Source: an uncultured Fusobacterium sp. | GTDB lineage: Bacteria; Fusobacteriota; Fusobacteriia; Fusobacteriales; Fusobacteriaceae | Length of the DNA stretch: 10,539 nucleotides | Assembly (NCBI GenBank): GCA_900542625.1 | Contig: UQOH01000071.1 | Location: 1 to 10,539, forward strand | Direction of reading: 5' to 3' | Program-made: the position numbers and the translations under genes | Part shown: positions 6,363-10,539 of the stretch, piece after piece | Layout: the number at the start of each line of letters is the position of its first letter | How positions within the stretch are numbered: the stretch's first letter is position 1 | Notes under the pieces: generated by a model | What the model saw: the letters and a program-made list of their open reading frames with translations, nothing else | Told to the model about the DNA's origin: nothing | Databases searched by the model: none

Positions 6363-9300
6363 CTAGAATCTGTAAGAGATACCAGCTGTTATTCTGCTGT
6401 CGTCTCCTTCATCAGACCACATCATTTCATATTTAGCATTAAATCCTACACCGTTTTCATGTTCATAATCTGCACCAACATAGAAAGTTCCTTTAGAATC
6501 AGCTATTTCAGAATCTTCAAGTTCAATAGATTTTCCATATAACAGATATTCAGTTTCGTTGTAATCGCTTGCATTAGACAGAGCATAATCCACTCCTGTA
6601 TTTAATGCCAGATGTCCATTATTTATTGCCATTGATTTTTCAGCACCAATTCCAACAACACCTTCAAATATAGTTACGTCCTGCTCATCTATTACAAATC
6701 CCATTCCAGGATTTTCAGCTTTGTCCTGTTTAATAAAGTTATATCTTACTCCTAATTTTGGCTGTAATTTAAATGTGTCAGTTATATTAAAATCTTTTTT
6801 AGCAAGTAAAGACGCAGTAATCGCTGTTGAATCAGCAGTACCTTTTACTAACTCTGTTGATTTTCCTGGCTGTATCTCAGGATAATCTGGGTGAGATGAT
6901 TCTAAAGTTCTTGAAAGTTCACTGTCAAGTTCACTCTTAACAAATCCGATATTTCCAAGAATATCAATTCCTCCTGCTGTCTTGTGTTTAATATATCCGC
7001 CAACATAGTAGTTATCTCCATCAAGTTTTCCGCCGTCATTAATATCTACTTCTGTTTGACCTCCTCCAAAAACAGCTCCATAAGATGTTGTATCAGATAC
7101 ACCATATTCAACCATACCAACAGCTCCGTTGATATCTCCTTCATATCCTTTTACTTTTCCGCCGTCAAATTCTGTATCAGAGTTTACAAATTTAGCCTGA
7201 GCAAGCCATTCTCCTTTACGTGCTTTCTTAGTAAAGTCTTCAACAACTCCAAGATATGTATCAGCTATATTTTTAGTTACAATATATCCTGCTGTATAAT
7301 ATGCTTTAGCCTCTTCCTCTGTTCCTTTTAATAAATCTTGTAATTGTCCGTCATTTTCAAAACTATTAAATTTATCTTTAACATTACCAATATTATCATT
7401 AACAGCACCTAAAAAGGCATCATACATTCTTTCATATTTATCAGTTTTATATTCATCAGCAAAAGAATAATCACTGTAATCTCTTAAAGTAAGTTTTGCA
7501 CCTGTATCTGTTTTTTCAGAAGAATAAATAATAGGAGCATTAATTTGTGAATGTTCACCAAATTTAACGTCACTTAAACTGATAGTGTCTTTTACTTGGA
7601 ATCCATCTCCCATTTGATATTTTACAGTTCCTAAATTATTTTCATCTTTTCCTGCCACAGTAAGCACGGCATTTCCGTTATTTATAAGAGAACCATTACC
7701 ATTTCCGTCAATATATGATGTTAAAGTTCCTGCTGTTTTTATTGTTACATCTTTATCTGTTCCGTCCATTGAAACATTCAGATTATCTCCAAAAATCCAA
7801 TTTCCTGCAAGTTCAATAGTTTCTATATTTTTGATATTATAATCAAGTTTGTTTTCTCCATTCGAGAAAGGATTTACAGCTAAAGTATCATTACCATCAT
7901 TTCCATCAATAGTTTTACTGTATTCTTCATTTAATTGTTTTTGATTAACAGTTATTGTATCATCATATTCTCCAAGATAAATATCTCCGCTGATTTTAGA
8001 AATATTATTTAAAGTAAGGTTTATTTGATTGTTGTCATATCCCTCTTCTTGTCCTTTGACAGTAAGAGCACCATTAATATCTCCGTTAACTGTTACGTTT
8101 TCATTAAGAGTTACATTATTTGTTTCTCCATCTGCTGTTCCTCTGAAAGAAAGTTCAAGAGTTCCAAGTGTAAGGTCTCCATATTTTCCAAGAGTTATAT
8201 CAGTAAAGTTATCTTCTTCAGCAATATCGGCAGCCTCAAGCATTTCAGCGTTTGCATTACGAAGTCTTAATCTTCCAATGTTTCCTGCGTAAATTGTATC
8301 TTCTTTTGAAACAGCACTTGTTATACCTCCTCTTTCACCGTCAATCATTCCATTTATCTGTGCTTTTCCAACAAAAGTAAGGTTTATTCCTTTATCAAGT
8401 TTTAAAGCATAAACATCTTCTGTTACATTTTCTCCTTTGATAGCACTGATTACAGTATCTCCTATAAGAGTTAAATCTGAATCAACTTCCATTACAGTTC
8501 CGCCTTTTGTTCCTGTAAAATATCCTGTAATAACAGTATTAAACAGACTAAGTTCATCTTCATTTCCAAGACTTGCCTCTATTATAGTTCCGCCATTCCA
8601 GTTATCATCTACAACAGTAAGAATATTTTTATGGTCAAAACTATTTCCTAATATTTCAGCAGTTTGGTTTTTCATATAAACAGTATGTATTCTGTCTTTA
8701 TAATCTTGATCACTTCCATCAAATACTGGAGTATCATTTACATATATATTTCCATTGTCAAAAACTATATTATCTTTATTTGTTAAATCAAGAACGTTTT
8801 GGTTTATTTCTCCATCAGCTGTAGTTCCTGCAGCTACTTCAAAGTTTTCATTTAAAATAACTCCTCTGTTTAAAGTCCATTCATCTCCTGTATTATCCCA
8901 GTTCCAATCATTTGTATCAACATTTCCGTTTTTAGTAATAACAAAACCTCTGTTTAAAATATCTCCTTTGAAAACTTTTGCATTGTCTGCAGAAGATATA
9001 TCTATAACACCATAGTTTTCAGCGTTATATTTTCCATCTGCACCATCAATAACAGACATAGCATAATTTGTTCCATCAGTTTTAATTGTACCAAAGTTAT
9101 ATATTTCACCTGATTTTTCAAGATATTGTCCTTGCTTTGCTATAATAGTACCATAATTATAAATTTTATTTTCTTGATTATTGTTTCCTTTTAAAAGTTG
9201 CCCTGTTCCTTCACTTTCAATAATTCCATAGTTGTACATAGCATTGTTTTTACTTTCATTAAAAATATTTAAATTCATATATTGAGCATTATCTTTACTT

Positions 9301-10400
9301 TGTAATTTTCCAAAATTATAAAAATTATTATTTTCAGAATTTGCTGTCAAATACTGTGCTGCTTGTGCAGTTTCTCTAGTATCTATAAATCCGTAATTGT
9401 ATATTACATTATTGGAAAAATTATCTTTTATTATTGATTGTGCTCCTGAAGTATTAGTTTTACCTATAATCGTTCCATAATTAGCTATGGTTCCGTTATT
9501 TCCCATTATTGATTGACCTCCACCTTGTGTAGTTCCAATAATAAGACCATAGTTATAAATTTCGCCATTATTATTTTTTGTTATTTGCCCTTCAGTTGAA
9601 GATAAAATTCCATAATTATAAGCCTTTCCTCCATCTGCAATTTGGCTAGAAATTATTCCATAATTATAAACTGTACTATTTTCATAAGAGCTTTGTGTAT
9701 TTGCCACTCCATAATTATAAGCAATTGAGCCACCTGAAACTGCTTGAGAATTTCCTGTATTATAATTAAATACTAAAGAATTTTTTCTTCCTATTTGTTT
9801 AGCTACTGTTCCTTTATTTATTAAAATACTTCCATTTTCGGCTATATGGTCAGTTGTGATTGAGTTACCAAAATCTATTACTGATATAGCACCATTTTTA
9901 GCTGTATATCCTGTTTCTACATTATTTTGTTTTTCCAAACCAAATTTATATGCTGTTTCTTTTTCTATATTTTTATCATTAACTACTATTGTAGAATTAT
10001 CAATTTTTTCATTATTAGAAATATTATTTATCAAATTCAAAGATGAATTTAAATTTTTTATAGTTTTTTCAGAAAGATTATCTTTTTTTATAGTTATCTC
10101 TATATCTCTTTTATTTAAAAAACCAGTTGTTATTATTTTATCATTATCATCTTTTACTTCAAGAGTTTTTTCTTTATTTCCTTTAGTTATTTCTATTATA
10201 GTTTCTTTTCCTATTTGTAGATATTTGTCAGCCTCTTTAACTTGTAGCCATTCCCATTGGTTTTCTCCACGTTCCTGTACTATTTCTTCAGCAAACCCTA
10301 CTGTTCCTGTAATCATAAAAGCAACTACCAGCCCTAAAGTAACTTTTACTTTTCTCTTCAAAAATCTCTTTAATGAACTCTCCACATAATTTGTACTCAT
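6363..10400 (-). CDS. Type Va autotransporter adhesin-like outer membrane protein
   Basis: A 1345-residue surface protein secreted by the type V route. The signal peptide (1-37) has a long charged N-region, a hydrophobic core LGLVVAFMI, and a probable cut after GFA. A charged, Asn/Lys-rich segment (about 38-200) leads into eleven YNYG-type repeats (228-464). A long beta-strand-rich passenger follows, with a Trp cluster (about 494-507) and an RTX-like DGNDGNDTL (832-840). A helical linker (about 985-1060) then precedes the C-terminal barrel (about 1065-1345), which ends in ISYRF with the terminal Phe recognised by the Bam machinery. I saw no cysteine in it, as is common for this class. I chose the ATG at 10400 because GGAGG lies 11 bases upstream; ATGs at 10409 and 10433 are too close to that site or upstream of it. 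It resembles fusobacterial adhesins in plan, but I cannot equate it with a named one. The ligand is unknown. Confidence 0.9.
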   Translation of the reverse strand: MSTNYVESSLKRFLKRKVKVTLGLVVAFMITGTVGFAEEIVQERGENQWEWLQVKEADKYLQIGKETIIEITKGNKEKTLEVKDDNDKIITTGFLNKRDIEITIKKDNLSEKTIKNLNSSLNLINNISNNEKIDNSTIVVNDKNIEKETAYKFGLEKQNNVETGYTAKNGAISVIDFGNSITTDHIAENGSILINKGTVAKQIGRKNSLVFNYNTGNSQAVSGGSIAYNYGVANTQSSYENSTVYNYGIISSQIADGGKAYNYGILSSTEGQITKNNNGEIYNYGLIIGTTQGGGQSIMGNNGTIANYGTIIGKTNTSGAQSIIKDNFSNNVIYNYGFIDTRETAQAAQYLTANSENNNFYNFGKLQSKDNAQYMNLNIFNESKNNAMYNYGIIESEGTGQLLKGNNNQENKIYNYGTIIAKQGQYLEKSGEIYNFGTIKTDGTNYAMSVIDGADGKYNAENYGVIDISSADNAKVFKGDILNRGFVITKNGNVDTNDWNWDNTGDEWTLNRGVILNENFEVAAGTTADGEINQNVLDLTNKDNIVFDNGNIYVNDTPVFDGSDQDYKDRIHTVYMKNQTAEILGNSFDHKNILTVVDDNWNGGTIIEASLGNEDELSLFNTVITGYFTGTKGGTVMEVDSDLTLIGDTVISAIKGENVTEDVYALKLDKGINLTFVGKAQINGMIDGERGGITSAVSKEDTIYAGNIGRLRLRNANAEMLEAADIAEEDNFTDITLGKYGDLTLGTLELSFRGTADGETNNVTLNENVTVNGDINGALTVKGQEEGYDNNQINLTLNNISKISGDIYLGEYDDTITVNQKQLNEEYSKTIDGNDGNDTLAVNPFSNGENKLDYNIKNIETIELAGNWIFGDNLNVSMDGTDKDVTIKTAGTLTSYIDGNGNGSLINNGNAVLTVAGKDENNLGTVKYQMGDGFQVKDTISLSDVKFGEHSQINAPIIYSSEKTDTGAKLTLRDYSDYSFADEYKTDKYERMYDAFLGAVNDNIGNVKDKFNSFENDGQLQDLLKGTEEEAKAYYTAGYIVTKNIADTYLGVVEDFTKKARKGEWLAQAKFVNSDTEFDGGKVKGYEGDINGAVGMVEYGVSDTTSYGAVFGGGQTEVDINDGGKLDGDNYYVGGYIKHKTAGGIDILGNIGFVKSELDSELSRTLESSHPDYPEIQPGKSTELVKGTADSTAITASLLAKKDFNITDTFKLQPKLGVRYNFIKQDKAENPGMGFVIDEQDVTIFEGVVGIGAEKSMAINNGHLALNTGVDYALSNASDYNETEYLLYGKSIELEDSEIADSKGTFYVGADYEHENGVGFNAKYEMMWSDEGDDSRITAGISYRF
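6366..7208 (-). other. Autotransporter beta-barrel domain
   Basis: About 281 C-terminal residues of the autotransporter, starting at GEWLAQAKF and ending in ISYRF. Strands with alternating hydrophobic residues, such as NGAVGMVEYGV, DNYYVGGYIKHK, FKLQPKLGVRYNF, GHLALNTGVDYAL and GTFYVGADYEHE, fit a 12-strand outer-membrane pore. The first strands follow a helical linker that would plug the pore. Confidence 0.85.
7881..7907 (-). other. RTX-like Asp/Gly nonapeptide in the passenger
   Basis: Encodes DGNDGNDTL (residues 832-840), which resembles one or two units of the hemolysin-type calcium-binding repeat (GGxGxDxLx). A related YDDTITVN lies shortly before it, and NIETIELAGN shortly after. The pattern is visible, but only one good copy is present, so calcium binding is speculative. 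Confidence 0.45.
9009..9722 (-). repeat. Eleven YNYG-type beta-helix repeats in the passenger
   Basis: Eleven motifs of the form (Y/A/E)N(Y/F)G followed by hydrophobic residues occur at residues 228-464. Gly-to-Gly spacings are 17, 16, 21, 24, 28, 27, 28, 25, 20 and 27 residues. Most units also carry a Gln between the strands (ANTQ, SSQ, GQ, AQY). At DNA level the 12-mer CCATAATTATAA (plus strand) recurs exactly at 9151-9162, 9610-9621, 9658-9669 and 9709-9720. Each unit probably forms one turn of a beta-solenoid. More degenerate units flank the array (NYNTG before it; LNRG twice after it). Confidence 0.8.
10290..10400 (-). other. Signal peptide of the autotransporter
   Basis: Residues 1-37. 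A basic stretch (KRFLKRKVK, 11-19) is followed by a hydrophobic core (VTLGLVVAFMITGTV) and GFA before EE, a good signal peptidase I site. The extended N-region is typical of large autotransporters. Confidence 0.85.
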
Positions 10401-10411
10401 AATTATCATTT

Positions 10412-10418
10412 CCTCCCT
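10412..10418 (-). promoter_or_regulatory. Ribosome binding site of the autotransporter gene
   Basis: The minus strand reads AGGGAGG, 11 bases before the ATG at 10400. An in-frame ATG at 10409 lies only 2 bases away and is an unlikely start. Upstream (10419-10539) the DNA is AT-rich. A TTGAAA hexamer is present on the minus strand, but I found no convincing -10 box at the right distance, so the promoter is not assigned. Confidence 0.7.
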
Positions 10419-10539
10419 TAAAAAAATTAACATTTAATTTGAAAAAATAATCTGTTAAGAAATTTTATTTTGCTTTTCAAATTGTTTGTTTATGGTGTAG
10501 AAATACTTAAAATTAATTCAACAACGAGTGATAAAAAAT

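Noticed and set aside
8025..9015. Several plus-strand open frames of 80-87 codons opposite the passenger
   Set aside because: They are antisense shadows of the repeat-rich autotransporter, mutually overlapping, with no ribosome sites or domains that I could see.
9856..10389. Plus-strand open frame of 177 codons opposite the autotransporter N-terminus
   Set aside because: It encodes a low-complexity Ser/Phe/Ile-rich product, as expected from the reverse complement of a Lys/Asn-rich gene. The opposite frame has a clear signal peptide, ribosome site and repeats.
10434..10539. Promoter with a TTGAAA -35 box upstream of the autotransporter
   Set aside because: No acceptable TATAAT-like box lies 16-18 bases downstream of it; the best alternatives are weak matches in very AT-rich DNA.

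Overview
The window is AT-rich, and every gene I can support lies on the minus strand, so transcription runs from high to low coordinates. A type Va autotransporter with a long charged signal peptide, an anaerobic-type cobamide assembly cluster, heavy A/T-ending codon use and strong AGGAGG ribosome binding sites together suggest a Fusobacterium or close relative. This is an inference from gene content and style; no rRNA or other marker gene is present.

Layout, in transcription order. (1) 10400-6363: a 1345-residue autotransporter adhesin with signal peptide, a repeat-rich beta-helical passenger, and a C-terminal barrel ending in Phe. Ten bases later comes a 98-residue HU/IHF-family DNA-binding protein (6352-6056), and then a strong intrinsic terminator (6010-6045). 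(2) 5909-2826: cobU-cobS-cobC-cobT, the nucleotide-loop assembly branch of cobalamin synthesis, tightly packed and probably started from an extended -10 promoter at 5950-5958. (3) 2789-480: radC, a PSP1/RicT-like protein and a TrmN6-like tRNA methyltransferase, spaced 36, 15 and 3 bases apart, with no terminator seen between them and the cob genes. (4) 381-13: a small ankyrin-repeat protein with its own well-formed promoter (445-472).

How the genes work together. CobU activates adenosylcobinamide to its GDP form. CobT makes alpha-ribazole 5'-phosphate from dimethylbenzimidazole and nicotinate mononucleotide. CobS joins the two halves, and CobC removes the phosphate. The corrin-ring genes are not in this window. 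RadC, the RicT-like protein and the methyltransferase look like housekeeping genes; a ricT-trmN6 neighbourhood is also known in Bacillus subtilis (yaaT-yabA-yabB). The autotransporter is the accessory, surface-exposed part of the window.

No tRNA, rRNA, CRISPR array, insertion sequence or recognisable riboswitch was found. No gene-free stretch exceeds 300 bases; the longest are 5910-6055 (promoter and terminator), 10401-10539 (autotransporter leader) and 382-479 (ankyrin-gene promoter). Most of the window is ordinary core genome. The most unusual points are the autotransporter/HU pairing and the mosaic, repeat-rich passenger. I do not see convincing evidence of an undescribed system.
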